DNA of 64,000 bases from JADLHS01 sp044225555 (GTDB lineage: Bacteria; Verrucomicrobiota; Verrucomicrobiia; Limisphaerales; JADLHS01), in NCBI GenBank assembly GCA_044225555.1, contig JBGAIM010000002.1, positions 124,001-188,000 of the forward strand. Reading direction: 5' to 3'. Shown in pieces: positions 32,776 through 42,216 of this stretch. The notes beneath the pieces were generated by a model. It was not told the origin of the DNA and searched no databases. It saw only the letters and a list, made by a program, of their open reading frames with translations. The position numbers were made by a program, and so were the translations under genes. The first letter of the stretch is position 1. Every line of letters begins with the position of its first letter.

Positions 32776-35700
32776 TCACGGCCCGATGACCAGCACACGG
32801 TAGAAGCGCTGCGTGTTGCCCAGCGGATCGCTCAAACCAGCGACAAGCCCGCTGGCGGTCACATCCGGGACGAGATCCGTCCAGTCCGGATCATCGAGGT
32901 TGTTCTTGAACTGCACGCGATACCTGGTGCCGGGAATGGCGCTCCAACCCAACACGAAATCCGCGCCCACGATTGACGCATTGCTGATGGCGGGTCGTGC
33001 GAGGACGGCAATGGAGAATGTTTCCGTATCACTCAGGAGCGGCGTACCGTTGTCCGCCACCCGGGCGGTGATGCTGTTTGTGCTGCCGGCATCAGCGTCA
33101 GCGGTCTGCCAGGTGAAGACGCCACTGCTGCTACCGATGCTTGCCGTCGGCGGCGCGCCCGCCTCCAGGCTGTAAATCAGATTATTCGCGGGAAAGTCGG
33201 GATCGGTAGCCGAGTTCGTGAAGGCGACCAAGGTGCCGGCATGAACGATCCGATTTGTGGTCACGGCCAGCGTCGGCGCGAGGTTCACTTCATTGACCGT
33301 GACCTGGAAGGTCTTCGCGTCACTCAACGGCGGGAGGTTGTTGTCTGTGACCCGCACGGTGATGTTGTAAACACCCGGGCCTTGCGTCTCGCCCGGGGTC
33401 CACGTGAACACACCGTTGGTGGCGTTGATGGTTGCGCCGGGCGGCGCGTTGCTCAAGCTGTACGCCAGCACCGTGGGTGTGGAGATGATGAGGTTGTCGA
33501 GATAAACCTCGTAGGCTCCCGAGCCCGCCGCCGGGACGAACGCCAGATGTTCGAGCACACCGAGGCCCGTGGCGGTGGACAACACGCCGTTGCCACCAAC
33601 GAAACTGACAATCGGCTCGTTGGGCAGATCGAAGGTCAACGTTGTCCAGTTGCTGGCGGTCACCGTGCGCGTGGTTTGCGGCTGGCCCCTGACGACATTG
33701 GTGACGCCGACGTATTCGATGATGCCCGGGCTGGTGCCGCCGTTCGAACCGATGGCCGTGCCCGCGGGATTTCCCGTTTCCCGGATGCCGAGTGCTACGC
33801 CGACAGCTTTGTCCGTGTAGACATCGAACTTCAATTTACGTGTGACCTCAACCACCGGGTTGGGCAGGCTGGCCGTGCCGGACGTGGTCAATCGCACCCA
33901 GGCGTTCACGGTCGTGTTCCAACTCCAGTTGGCGCGCAGCGCACGTTCACTGTCGTTGCCGGAGGGGAACGTGCCGGTGACGGAGGTGAGGTTGGGCGAA
34001 GCATCAAGGAACGCGCTGGTCGAGCCGGAAAAGTTCGGCTGCCGGACCAATACCGTGCCGTTGGCCGTGCCATTGGCGAATGACTCGAAATCCGTGAGCA
34101 GTGTGTCGGCGTTGGTGGAGGCAACGGCGGTGTTGGTGAATGTCAGCAACGTGCCTTCGTTGATGGTCACATTGGCAACGGGTGACAACACCGGCGGCAC
34201 GGTGGTCGGTTCGGCGATTCGCTCCAACCAGTTTTCCGGCGACCAGCCAACGGTCGAACTGCCGTCGAACCACTGCACGCGCCACCAGGTGTAACCGGCG
34301 CCGTCGCTCGTGACCCGTACCGGCCCCCCGACAATCACGCCGGTGGCGCCAGTGGACTTGGTGGTGAGTTGCGGACAATTTGTTCCGCTGCTGATGCTGC
34401 CATCGGCGCACTGGCGAACGGTCAGGCTGGAAGTGCCGAGCACCTGCACGTAATCGTTGAGCGCGAGCGGCGCGCCTTGGACGAGTTGCAGTGTGGGGTA
34501 ATAATGCTCGCAAAGCCACACCCAGTTCTGAAGCGGCAGCCCGTTGGTTGTGGTGTCGCTGGTCACCCGACCGGCCATCTTGCGGCCGCTGGCCCAGCGC
34601 GCCGTGCCCCATTGACACATGCCGCGGCCATGGCCGAAGCGGGTTTCGCCCGTGCAAACCGCGTCGGACAGACAACCGCTGTTGGGCTGGGTGAAGCCAT
34701 CCCCGCAGGAGAACCCGAGCGAGTTGTTTTCCGCTGAATATTCCGTGAGCTTGAAGGCGATGCGCGTCGCGCCGGGCTCGACCATCACGTAGTTGGCCGT
34801 GAAATTGACCGCCGCCGTCGTGCGGCTGTCGCTGGCAGTGTTGTTGTACGCCTGGCACGAGGTTGTGCCGCAAATGTCGTAGGCGGCGTTGGCGGGATTG
34901 TTCACGAAACCGATCGCGTAAGTACGCACCGCCACCGCGCCCGCCAGCAGCGAGTTCGTTCCACTGTTCCCCGGCCCCGTGCTGCCCCACGACGCAATCC
35001 ATTCCGACGGCAACGAGCGCTGGCAATACGTCTGGAGCGAAATGTAATCAATCGTCACACCGTCCTGCCGCAGCACCCGAATGTTGGTCGGAATGCGGGG
35101 CAGCGGTGGAGCGAACGAATTCTGCGCACGGGCGCCGGCGTCGGATTCAATCGCGCCCGCGGTTGAGGAGGCAGAACGGATGGCTGCGGGCGTTTCTGGT
35201 TTCGCAGGAGTTGCGCTCTCGCCTTTGACGTGAAGCGGATAATGACTGCGGCGACGAAGTTGCCGCTCATCCACCGTGTTCTTGCCAGCTCCGGGAATCA
35301 GTCGGATGCGATAGACCCAGTCGCCCTCCGACCAGAGTTCCAGATACTGGTGAACCTCGGTGCGGAAGCCGGTTTGTGAAAAAGCCAGACTGGCCGGCGA
35401 TTCCGTGGCTTCGGCCAGTGTCTGGACCGGGACGTGGATTTGAAAGTATCCACGCGCGTCGGTCGGTGACTCCTTGCCGCTTGGCTCGGCCCGGACCAGC
35501 GCGTTGGCCAATGGCTGGCCCGATTCGTCGTCCACCACGTAACCGGCAAAGACCGTCTCTTCCGCGCGATGCAGCGTGGTCACGTAGTCCGGCTGAATCT
35601 CGCGGGGCGGTACGAGGGGATCGAGTTGGAACTCGAGGTTGTAGGGATTCTGAGGCAACACTTCAAACGCGCCGGACATCGGCTGATAGCCGGGCGCAGC

Positions 35701-35991
35701 CACCGTGATGGTGTGCGCGCCAGGTTTGAGCGATAGCGTGGCCCGGCCCGCGGCGCTGATGGCGGATTGATTCAAACGCTCCCCGCTGCGATCGGACAAC
35801 GCGGATCTGGTCGCAACCATCGCCGGTTGCACGGCGTAGCCGGTGGCGCTGTCCACGAAACGGATTTGCAGGGAATTATTGTTCCCACCCGCTGAATCCA
35901 CTTGTGCGGAAAGCAAGCGAGGCATCAGCAGCAATGCTAGGTTGGCGGCCAGGAAAAGTCGGTGGGCGGGAAAGGAGTTGCGCGAGGACAT
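32776..35991 (-). CDS. Large secreted protein with SpoIID/LytB-like and Ig-like domains
   Basis: 1071 residues from ATG 35991, chosen because it begins a signal peptide (ending LLSAQ). Order: two carboxypeptidase-regulatory-like beta domains (about 30-240), a Pro/Ala linker, a SpoIID/LytB amidase-enhancer-like domain (about 300-510), an SH3-like domain (about 530-610), and cadherin/He_PIG-type Ig repeats ending in a Verrucomicrobia-style tail. The SpoIID part shows YCQRSLPSEW, GAVAVRTYAIGF, YDICGTTSCQAYNN and GHGRGMCQWG. SpoIID enzymes are lytic transglycosylases of peptidoglycan; here the domain sits in a large exported protein of an organism with no sign of sporulation. Confidence 0.8.
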   Translation of the reverse strand: MSSRNSFPAHRLFLAANLALLLMPRLLSAQVDSAGGNNNSLQIRFVDSATGYAVQPAMVATRSALSDRSGERLNQSAISAAGRATLSLKPGAHTITVAAPGYQPMSGAFEVLPQNPYNLEFQLDPLVPPREIQPDYVTTLHRAEETVFAGYVVDDESGQPLANALVRAEPSGKESPTDARGYFQIHVPVQTLAEATESPASLAFSQTGFRTEVHQYLELWSEGDWVYRIRLIPGAGKNTVDERQLRRRSHYPLHVKGESATPAKPETPAAIRSASSTAGAIESDAGARAQNSFAPPLPRIPTNIRVLRQDGVTIDYISLQTYCQRSLPSEWIASWGSTGPGNSGTNSLLAGAVAVRTYAIGFVNNPANAAYDICGTTSCQAYNNTASDSRTTAAVNFTANYVMVEPGATRIAFKLTEYSAENNSLGFSCGDGFTQPNSGCLSDAVCTGETRFGHGRGMCQWGTARWASGRKMAGRVTSDTTTNGLPLQNWVWLCEHYYPTLQLVQGAPLALNDYVQVLGTSSLTVRQCADGSISSGTNCPQLTTKSTGATGVIVGGPVRVTSDGAGYTWWRVQWFDGSSTVGWSPENWLERIAEPTTVPPVLSPVANVTINEGTLLTFTNTAVASTNADTLLTDFESFANGTANGTVLVRQPNFSGSTSAFLDASPNLTSVTGTFPSGNDSERALRANWSWNTTVNAWVRLTTSGTASLPNPVVEVTRKLKFDVYTDKAVGVALGIRETGNPAGTAIGSNGGTSPGIIEYVGVTNVVRGQPQTTRTVTASNWTTLTFDLPNEPIVSFVGGNGVLSTATGLGVLEHLAFVPAAGSGAYEVYLDNLIISTPTVLAYSLSNAPPGATINATNGVFTWTPGETQGPGVYNITVRVTDNNLPPLSDAKTFQVTVNEVNLAPTLAVTTNRIVHAGTLVAFTNSATDPDFPANNLIYSLEAGAPPTASIGSSSGVFTWQTADADAGSTNSITARVADNGTPLLSDTETFSIAVLARPAISNASIVGADFVLGWSAIPGTRYRVQFKNNLDDPDWTDLVPDVTASGLVAGLSDPLGNTQRFYRVLVIGP

Positions 35992-36159
35992 CACTGATTT
36001 GTGGTTGAATGATTCTGCGCGGCCACGATACCTCGCCGCTTTACCGGTGTCTATCGTGGGCGGTCCATTTACTGACCATGAACGTGACATATTCGTGTGA
36101 CCGTCACAGTCAACCATTTGAGAACTTTCCATCGCTGTCATTTCGCCTATCCTGCGCGC

Positions 36160-37789
36160 ATGAGTTTGTTGCCCTTTGGTGTCTTAGCCGCACACAAGCC
36201 GCGCCGCTTTGTGCCGGCGCAACTGGATTTCGGTGACTGGTCGAAAATCGAGCCATTGTTCGGTCAACTCGAAGTTCGTGTCGGTCAGTGTCAGTCTGCG
36301 GGCGAATTGGAGCAGTGGCTGATGGCTTGGGCTCGTCGAACACATCGAGCCACAACTCAAGCCGCGCCAGTTTCAGTTGGAGAAACTCTTCATCGCTCAT
36401 CCGCAACGAACCAGGCTGCCATCGCCGCGTTATGATGTGTTCGTTCGCGAAGTGCAGAATCACGTTGAACTGTTCCGGGAGGAGAACGTCGCGCTGGAAA
36501 CGGAGGAGGCCAAGCTCGGACAGCAATATCAGAAACTCAGCGGTTCATTGACCGTCCAGTTTCGGGGTGAGGAGAAAACGCTGATCCAGATGGGCAAGTT
36601 TCTCGAAGAACCGGACCGCCCGTTGCGACAGGAAGTGTGGGAGTTGGTTGCGAAGCGACGATTGCAGGAGCGCGACCAGTTCGAGGATCAGTTCGATCAA
36701 CTCGTGAAGCTGCGCGAGCAGATCGCGGCCAACGCCGGCTTCAAAAACTATCGTGATTATGCGTTTCGCTTGAAGGGACGTTTTGACTACACCCCGGAGG
36801 ATTGTGTGAAGTTCCACGACGCCGTGGCCGCCGAAGTGATGCCCGCCCTGCGCGAATTGCAGGCGCAACGGCGGCAGCAACTCGGCTTGGAAAAACTGCG
36901 CCCGTGGGATCTGTCCGTTGACCCGCTGAATCGTCCGGCGTTGAAGCCCTTTGAAAAGGTCGAAGACATGGTGACGCGTTCGCAGCGGATTTTCGACAAG
37001 CTGGATGGTGAACTCGCCGGCGGTTTCCAGCGGATGCAGGATTTGAAGCTGCTCGACCTGGCGAATCGAAAAGGCAAAGCGCCGGGCGGCTATCAATCCA
37101 CACTCAACGAGGCGCGCTTGCCGTTCATCTTCATGAATGCCGTCGGTCAGCAGCGTGATGTGGAGACGATTCTGCACGAGGCCGGCCATGCTTTTCATGC
37201 GCTGGCCACGCGTGACGAGGATCTACTGGCCTATCGCAGCGCACCGATTGAGTTTTGCGAAGTCGCCTCGATGAGCATGGAATTGCTCGGCAACGAATTC
37301 ATCGAAGAGTTTTATGCACCCGCCGAAGGTAACCGCGCCCGGCGCACCCATCTGGAAGGCATCATCGGCGTCTTGGCGTGGATTGCAACGGTGGATGCGT
37401 TCCAGCACTGGATTTACACGCATCCCGGCCACACGCGGGCCGACCGTGCCGCTGCGTGGAATCAACTCATGGACCGCTTCGCCGGCGAAGTGGATTGGAG
37501 TGGTTACGAGGAATCCCGCGCGCACCTGTGGCATCGGCAACTGCACATCTTTCTGTATCCGTTCTACTACATCGAATACGGCATCGCGCAACTGGGCGCG
37601 TTACAGGTGTGGGCGAACTCGAAGCGCGACAAGGTCAAAGCCCTGCGCGACTACAAGACCGCGCTCGCGTTGGGCGGCTCACGGCCATTGCCGGAATTGT
37701 TCGCCACCGCCGGCTGTAAATTCCAGTTCGATGCCGCGACGATCAGGCCGCTGGTGCAATTGGCGAGAACGGAACTAATGAGGCTTTAA
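36160..37789 (+). pseudogene. M3 oligoendopeptidase gene broken by an internal deletion and frameshift
   Basis: The N-terminal part begins at ATG 36160 in one frame (MSLLPFGVLAAHKPRRFVP...ELEQWLMAW). From about 36323 the homologous sequence continues in the +1 frame (GLVEHIEPQLKPRQFQLEKLF). Family members normally have some 35-40 residues between these points, including the conserved RRYIAMT-type segment; these are missing. The rest, to 37789, is intact, with the zinc motif HEAGH (ILHEAGHAFHAL) and FCEVASMSMELLGNE. Either a true deletion of non-triplet length inactivated the gene or the assembly lost bases. A truncated product could start from internal TTG 36377 but would lack the N-terminal lobe. 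Confidence 0.8.
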
Positions 37790-37827
37790 CTGAAGCGGGA
37801 GACATCAGGGCAATCGAGCTTTGCAGC

Positions 37828-38448
37828 CTATCCTGTGGTTAGGCTGTCGGCTTTGGCTTTACTGGTTCGATAGGCATAGATGATCACGTAAATTAACGGA
37901 AGCCAAACTACAAAAATCTCAAACGAAGGGAGCGGATTGCGTCCGGTCAAAAGTCCACCAACCCAACTCCGCATCGAAATAGCGAGCGCAATGGCAATCG
38001 GGAATGCGCCAGCCAAAAGGCCTCTCGACGTTTGTTGGCTCATGACTTGTCTGCCAGTCAAACAGAGTGCTGCGATGACCAAGTTCCAAAACGTACCCCA
38101 ATACATAAAGTGGGATAGCTCCAGATGTCCGCGTGCTGCATAGCCTCGCCCCTTCCAGACATTGAGCAGGGCGACCGCGCCATATAGCACAGCCAGAAAA
38201 ATGAGGATAACGGAGGCGGGTCGCCAGCAGAAGAATCGTTCGACCAAATGCGAACTCCTTTGTCGGAGTGGTGAATCACCTAGCTCCAGACCACACTCTG
38301 TGCAGAGTGTGCCGGTGTCGGCATTCTCAGTACCACAATGTCTGCATGTGCGCTGACGCGCGGGAAAGGTGCGAATCAGCTTGAAAGGGCTTGAAGAGCC
38401 TTGATTTGTTGGGTTTTCAAGGCATTTAGCCTGCACTGAGTCAGGCAA
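37828..38448 (-). CDS. Zinc-ribbon membrane protein, unknown function
   Basis: 206 residues. A CRHC...CTEC zinc ribbon at about residues 35-53 precedes four hydrophobic segments (for example ASVILIFLAVLYGAVALLNVW and FEIFVVWLPLIYVIIYAY). The architecture is common among uncharacterised bacterial membrane proteins. There is no clear family. The base composition is lower in GC than neighbours, so it may have been acquired. Confidence 0.6.
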   Translation of the reverse strand: MPDSVQAKCLENPTNQGSSSPFKLIRTFPARQRTCRHCGTENADTGTLCTECGLELGDSPLRQRSSHLVERFFCWRPASVILIFLAVLYGAVALLNVWKGRGYAARGHLELSHFMYWGTFWNLVIAALCLTGRQVMSQQTSRGLLAGAFPIAIALAISMRSWVGGLLTGRNPLPSFEIFVVWLPLIYVIIYAYRTSKAKADSLTTG

Positions 38449-38527
38449 CTGGCAAGAATGGGTGCGGAATCACCGCGGACGGCCGGCTCGATCACCGCGG
38501 TGGCGGCGCGGAATGTTCGCCGGGGCA

Positions 38528-38833
38528 TCATGGCGCGAGCCGCCTCCTGGCTTCGACCTCGGATCGCGCTATTCGCCAATACGATCCCGGCCGGCCGCCT
38601 GGCTTGTAGGCGGTTTTGAAAAGACCGATCGCGCACTGGTGCTCGATGTGTCGTTGCGATAAACCGAGCAACTTCGCCGCCTCATGGGTGCCGATCTCCG
38701 CTTCGACCACCACTGGCTTCCCGGCCTTGAAAAGAATTGAACCATCCGGCTGTGGGATGCGCACCGCCGGCACAAACACCGTGGGAACGGTGAAAGCAAA
38801 CTCAGGATGTCCGTTGGCAACAGACTTCGGCAT
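38528..38833 (-). CDS. Helix-turn-helix (excisionase-like) protein
   Basis: 101 residues from ATG 38833 (MPKSVANG). The C-terminal half holds a MerR/HTH_17-type helix-turn-helix: IGTHEAAKLLGLSQRHIEHQCAIGLFKTA followed by a basic wing (YKPGGRPGSYWRI). Such small proteins are either excisionases or host regulators. It lies at the edge of the accessory region, 58 bases upstream of a secreted-protein gene's 3' end, and shares a general plan with the HTH gene at 63478-63966. Confidence 0.65.
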   Translation of the reverse strand: MPKSVANGHPEFAFTVPTVFVPAVRIPQPDGSILFKAGKPVVVEAEIGTHEAAKLLGLSQRHIEHQCAIGLFKTAYKPGGRPGSYWRIARSEVEARRRLAP

Positions 38834-38891
38834 ACAACCTCCTTGATGGTTTGGACGGCGGGGATAGCTCCCCGCCGTACGTTGAGTCCAC

Positions 38892-40163
38892 TCAATTCGG
38901 CAATGCCGCGCTCCGTACAAACAACGTCGCGTTGGTATCGGGCAGCTCAACACTCAAAACCCCCGTCTCATCCGTCACCGCATTGGTGAATATCGTCCAG
39001 TTGACAAGGTCTGGACTTGTTTCGACTTGATGCCGCGAGAACCCGGCGCCGAAAGCGTGAACCATCTTCGGCGGCAGGTTAACGGGCGGTTCCGATGGCA
39101 CTCCGACCGGCTCAATCATCGGTCCCTGACTGAAAGGCGGCGCAAAGAAAGTTGCCTTCGTCGGCGGATAAAGCGCCTGCCAGTTAATACTGAATGATGT
39201 CGAGGTTGTGACCCCATGTTGGGAAATGCTCGGCACAAACGTCCACGCCCCGGCGATGTAACCACCCGACATTAACGCACGGTCGCCATGGTAGAACGGA
39301 ACCGCAGAGCCACTACGCACGCCATACAACCGCCCGGTGACACAGGTGAATGATTCCGGGTCCGGCAGCCAGCAGATTTCCGGATAGCGCACAGTGAATA
39401 CACCAAAAAGCCCTTCGTAGTCCGGGAGGGAAACGGTCGCCACACTGTTCGTGAATCGCAGAATCCGGTTCGTGTGGTAGATCGTGGCATACTGGAAGGC
39501 GAACGTCGCCCGAATTGGATCGAAGGTGAGATTGGTGGTGCCCGGCTCATAGTAGGGGTAGGCTGGTGGCGTGCTCCATGGCTTCAGGTCAAACTCCAGA
39601 CTCCACCAGTCCACACCACTGTTGGTCCAGTTGAGGTCGCCCCCACCGCTCGGTGTTTTGTGATACTCCTGCTCTTGGAACTGTTCCGTTTTCCAATCCT
39701 CCAACTTCTGTTGGAAATTGGTGCCGGTCGAAAGAATGTTCGTCGGCAACTGGCGGGCGTTGCGGAAGTATTCACGCGTCTGGTTCACCGTCGCGTTTGT
39801 GCGCGGGTCATATAGCTGATCGGCGGTGAGGTTGGTGATCGTGCCGGGGAATTCCTGCTCGATGAACTCCAACGCTTGTATCGGGAGCTTCGAGTTGGGG
39901 TTCATCAACGGCGAGCGGTTTGTGCGATAAAGCGGCGTGACAAACTGCTCCTCACCGAACCCTTTCACCGGCATTGGCCGGGCCGCCTGGTTAGAGGCTG
40001 CCCGCTGTTGTGCCTTTATAGTCGCTTGAAGCAACTTATCGCTCATCTCCCGCGCCCGCTGTTGCCGCTCGACGCGCGCCGCCTCCTGTTCCGGCGTAAG
40101 GTTGGTTTGTCCGCTGGCGACGAGCGCCATGGCCATCAATAAGGTTGCAGTCAGTGTTTTCAT
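38892..40163 (-). CDS. Secreted protein, unrecognised, with verrucomicrobial C-terminal tail
   Basis: 423 residues with a signal peptide (about 1-18, ending ASGQ), a helical Gln/Arg-rich region (25-65), then a beta-rich Trp/Tyr-rich body. The C-terminus (VETSPDLVNWTIFTNAVTDETGV...LFVRSAA) is the tail commonly seen on verrucomicrobial exported proteins and could be a sorting or binding module. No enzyme motif is seen. Its envelope character sets it apart from the phage genes upstream, so it is probably host DNA. Confidence 0.65.
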   Translation of the reverse strand: MKTLTATLLMAMALVASGQTNLTPEQEAARVERQQRAREMSDKLLQATIKAQQRAASNQAARPMPVKGFGEEQFVTPLYRTNRSPLMNPNSKLPIQALEFIEQEFPGTITNLTADQLYDPRTNATVNQTREYFRNARQLPTNILSTGTNFQQKLEDWKTEQFQEQEYHKTPSGGGDLNWTNSGVDWWSLEFDLKPWSTPPAYPYYEPGTTNLTFDPIRATFAFQYATIYHTNRILRFTNSVATVSLPDYEGLFGVFTVRYPEICWLPDPESFTCVTGRLYGVRSGSAVPFYHGDRALMSGGYIAGAWTFVPSISQHGVTTSTSFSINWQALYPPTKATFFAPPFSQGPMIEPVGVPSEPPVNLPPKMVHAFGAGFSRHQVETSPDLVNWTIFTNAVTDETGVLSVELPDTNATLFVRSAALPN

Positions 40164-40265
40164 TTTGTGTTGTTGGCCTGGTTCTATTATGGCAGAGGCG
40201 ACACGCCACAGCCAGCCGGTTCAGGCACTGGTTTAACCGGCAAAAATTCCTAATCGCAAGTCGTG

Positions 40266-40847
40266 CTACGACCGCTCCTTCGGTTCGAGATACGGCAGCC
40301 CCACGTATTGAAACAACGCCTGCTCTGATCCCGGCACGAACAGCAGCTCCTTCGTGGACCTGTCCAGAAAACCCTTGTAGGGATCCCATTGCTGACCGCG
40401 CGCGATCGCCGCGTTGCAAATGCGCGTGTTGTTCTCCGCGCTGCCCGTGCGGCAGACCAGCAACGTCCAGAAATTCCGCTTGTTCGCCTGGAAGAAATCC
40501 AACCCGATGCCCGCGGCCACATGCACCGCCAGCTTGTTGCTCGCGCCCCAGGCCGTGCCGCCGCGCTCGCCCACGCGCTTGGTGATCACGCCGGCCTCCA
40601 ACCAACCATCGAGCTGCTCATTCACCAGATTGGTGTGGATCAAAGGTTGCAGCAGATCCGACTTGTCCGGCCTCGGCTCGATGCGCGGCACATAAACCAC
40701 CTCGATGTCGCCCACCTCGGGCTTCAGCCGGCGCAACGAGCCCGCGAAGATGAACCGCTCCGGCTCACACAACGGCCGGAGCGCCGCCATCAATTCCTTG
40801 GCCACCTCCAGTGCCAGTGCTCGCGGATGTTTAATCTTGCTGCTCAT
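40266..40847 (-). CDS. Mini Pol X-like nucleotidyltransferase
   Basis: 193 residues resembling only the palm and C-terminal subdomain of family X DNA polymerases. Seen: the GS helix motif with FAGSLRRLKPEVGDIE (Gly36-Ser37, Asp47, Glu49), the third carboxylate in AAGIGLDFFQA (Asp117), RTGSAENNTRICNAAIARG, and the typical ending LFQYVGLPYLEPKERS. The second catalytic acid is Glu instead of Asp, and the N-terminal 8-kDa DNA-binding and PHP domains of PolX are absent. It is the distal gene of the Mu-like early cluster and may repair ends or gaps after transposition; that role is an inference. Confidence 0.7.
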   Translation of the reverse strand: MSSKIKHPRALALEVAKELMAALRPLCEPERFIFAGSLRRLKPEVGDIEVVYVPRIEPRPDKSDLLQPLIHTNLVNEQLDGWLEAGVITKRVGERGGTAWGASNKLAVHVAAGIGLDFFQANKRNFWTLLVCRTGSAENNTRICNAAIARGQQWDPYKGFLDRSTKELLFVPGSEQALFQYVGLPYLEPKERS

Positions 40848-40888
40848 TCAGTGAAAAAGTTGGTGGTGGCCGTGACGGCTAATGGATT

Positions 40889-41263
40889 TCATTTCACCAC
40901 CACCGTTCGGTTCCCATACCGGCGGCGGATGGCCGACATCTGTTTTCCCAGCGCCGTAAATTCCGCGCGACACTCCGGCGGCAGAAAGACAAACGCTCTG
41001 GCGATGGCCTGCGCCAGGCGTTCCAGGAACACGCCCAACAACAACCGCCGCGCGCGTGGGCGACCATTCCACTTCAAGCCCAGGCGGATGTTCAGCTTCC
41101 GCCGCTCCCGCATGCGCACCGTATTGGCCGCACGACGTTGCTCCGGCGACATCCGCCCGCGCGGCGCTCGCACCTTGCCATCCGCCGTGAGGCCGCGCCG
41201 CTGATTCTTCAGCCGCCAACGCTGGTGCGCCGGGTAAGTGGAATGGGAACGGGCAAGCGTCAT
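40889..41263 (-). CDS. Basic phage protein, unknown
   Basis: 124 residues from ATG 41263, which has a GAGGCG site 6 bases upstream. Strongly basic and Arg-rich, with a helical N-terminal half (TLARSHSTYPAHQRWRLKNQRRG, SPEQRRAANTVRMRERRK) suggesting nucleic-acid binding. No recognised family. It lies 7 bases after the Gam-like gene and so belongs to the same transcript. Confidence 0.55.
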   Translation of the reverse strand: MTLARSHSTYPAHQRWRLKNQRRGLTADGKVRAPRGRMSPEQRRAANTVRMRERRKLNIRLGLKWNGRPRARRLLLGVFLERLAQAIARAFVFLPPECRAEFTALGKQMSAIRRRYGNRTVVVK

Positions 41264-41270
41264 AATCGCC

Positions 41271-41825
41271 TCACCGAGCTTCGGTGTCCGTCGCATCCTT
41301 CAGCAGGGCGTTGACGATCTTGTTGACCTGGCTGTCGGCGGGTTTTACCACCACCACATCGCCGGTGGATTCCACCGTGCAACCGAGCTGCTTCAGCGTG
41401 GCCACATCCAGATCGGACAGCGCCTTCTTGATCGGCTTCTTCGTGGTCTTGATCAGCAGCTCGGCTTCGTCCTTCGAGAAATGCTTCTCGATGAGCTTCA
41501 CCACCTGATCATCGTCGGCCCAATCAATGCCGCCGGAACCCTTGCGCAGGCCCACCGTGACACCGTGAAACACCACCGTGCGCGGGCGCGTGAACAAATC
41601 CGGCGCGGCGGTGATGGCGTTCTTGAGATCCAGCTCGTGCGCGGCGGCCGTCGCCACCAGGCGTTTGAGTTTGGGCAATGCCTGGCGCTTGGCGGCCTCG
41701 ATGATGGCTTCGAGCGCCTGCACGGCCTCGGCCAGTTCGCGCCGCGCGTCCGCGTAAGGCTTGGTGAGGGATTCGATTTGCGCGAGCGTCGCGCCTGCCG
41801 GGGTTTGTTCAAGGTTTGCGATCAT
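41271..41825 (-). CDS. Mu Gam-like host-nuclease inhibitor
   Basis: 184 residues. A long helical N-terminal half (ARRELAEAVQALEAIIEAAKRQALPKLKRL) is followed by VFHGVTVGLRKGSGGIDWAD, VVKLIEKHF, ELLIKTTKKPIKKALSDL and a terminal STGDVVVVKP strand. This order matches Mu Gam, a Ku-like protein that binds double-stranded DNA ends and protects them from exonucleases. Its place downstream of the MuA/MuB genes agrees with the Mu early-region layout. Confidence 0.7.
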   Translation of the reverse strand: MIANLEQTPAGATLAQIESLTKPYADARRELAEAVQALEAIIEAAKRQALPKLKRLVATAAAHELDLKNAITAAPDLFTRPRTVVFHGVTVGLRKGSGGIDWADDDQVVKLIEKHFSKDEAELLIKTTKKPIKKALSDLDVATLKQLGCTVESTGDVVVVKPADSQVNKIVNALLKDATDTEAR

Positions 41826-41841
41826 AATTTTGTTTTCCGTT

Positions 41842-41872
41842 GTTCGATGTTGAGTGTTGAATGTTAAAAGTT
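41842..41872. repeat. Single-arm copy of the GTTGAATGTT-type repeat
   Basis: A stretch with GATGTTGAGTGTTGAATGTT lies between the Gam-like and 83-residue genes and resembles the arms of the inverted repeat at 28741-28813. It suggests dispersal of a short repeat family into the phage region. Confidence 0.5.
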
Positions 41873-42123
41873 CATCGGCTCAGCCAGGTGAAGAAGCGCA
41901 GCACCAGATCAGTGAACCAATCCCCGCGCTCCTGGATGGACTCTTCGGGATCAGGTTCAACCACGGATGGACACGGATGCACACGGATGGGGCGCTCCCA
42001 AACCCAGAGCAGCCAGAAAATTATCAACTGGCGGTCGTTGATCGCGCCGTGGACGCGGACAATCTTTGCATCCGGCCACAGCGGCCGATAATTCATGTGA
42101 TGGAGCTTGGGAAATAGTTTCAT
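41872..42123 (-). CDS. Small phage-region protein carrying an inserted repeat
   Basis: 83 residues with a strong GGAGGT ribosome binding site 6 bases before ATG 42123. The N-terminal 45 residues (HMNYRPLWPDAKIVRVHG, QLIIFWLLWVW) look like the native part. RPIRVHPCPSVVEP is encoded by the CACGGATG repeat at 41961-41990, which has been read through in frame. The C-terminus ends in a Trp/Phe-rich segment. No family recognised. Confidence 0.5.
   Translation of the reverse strand: MKLFPKLHHMNYRPLWPDAKIVRVHGAINDRQLIIFWLLWVWERPIRVHPCPSVVEPDPEESIQERGDWFTDLVLRFFTWLSR
41961..41990. repeat. Three tandem 10-base units of the CACGGATGGA type
   Basis: Three consecutive 10-mers, CCACGGATGG, ACACGGATGC and ACACGGATGG. 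I recognise this as a short repeat that occurs widely in verrucomicrobial genomes, usually between genes; here it is inside a phage reading frame. Confidence 0.65.
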
Positions 42124-42216
42124 CGCGCACCTCCGGTGGCCGTCCGCAAGGACCTCTCTTCCAAAATCACCTCGCAGTGACGCGCCCTAACGGATTTTGT
42201 TTGAAAGTCTGCATGG

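Noticed and set aside
36377..37789. A normal, complete peptidase starting at the internal TTG
   Set aside because: Homologous N-terminal sequence lies just upstream in another frame, so the gene is better read as disrupted.
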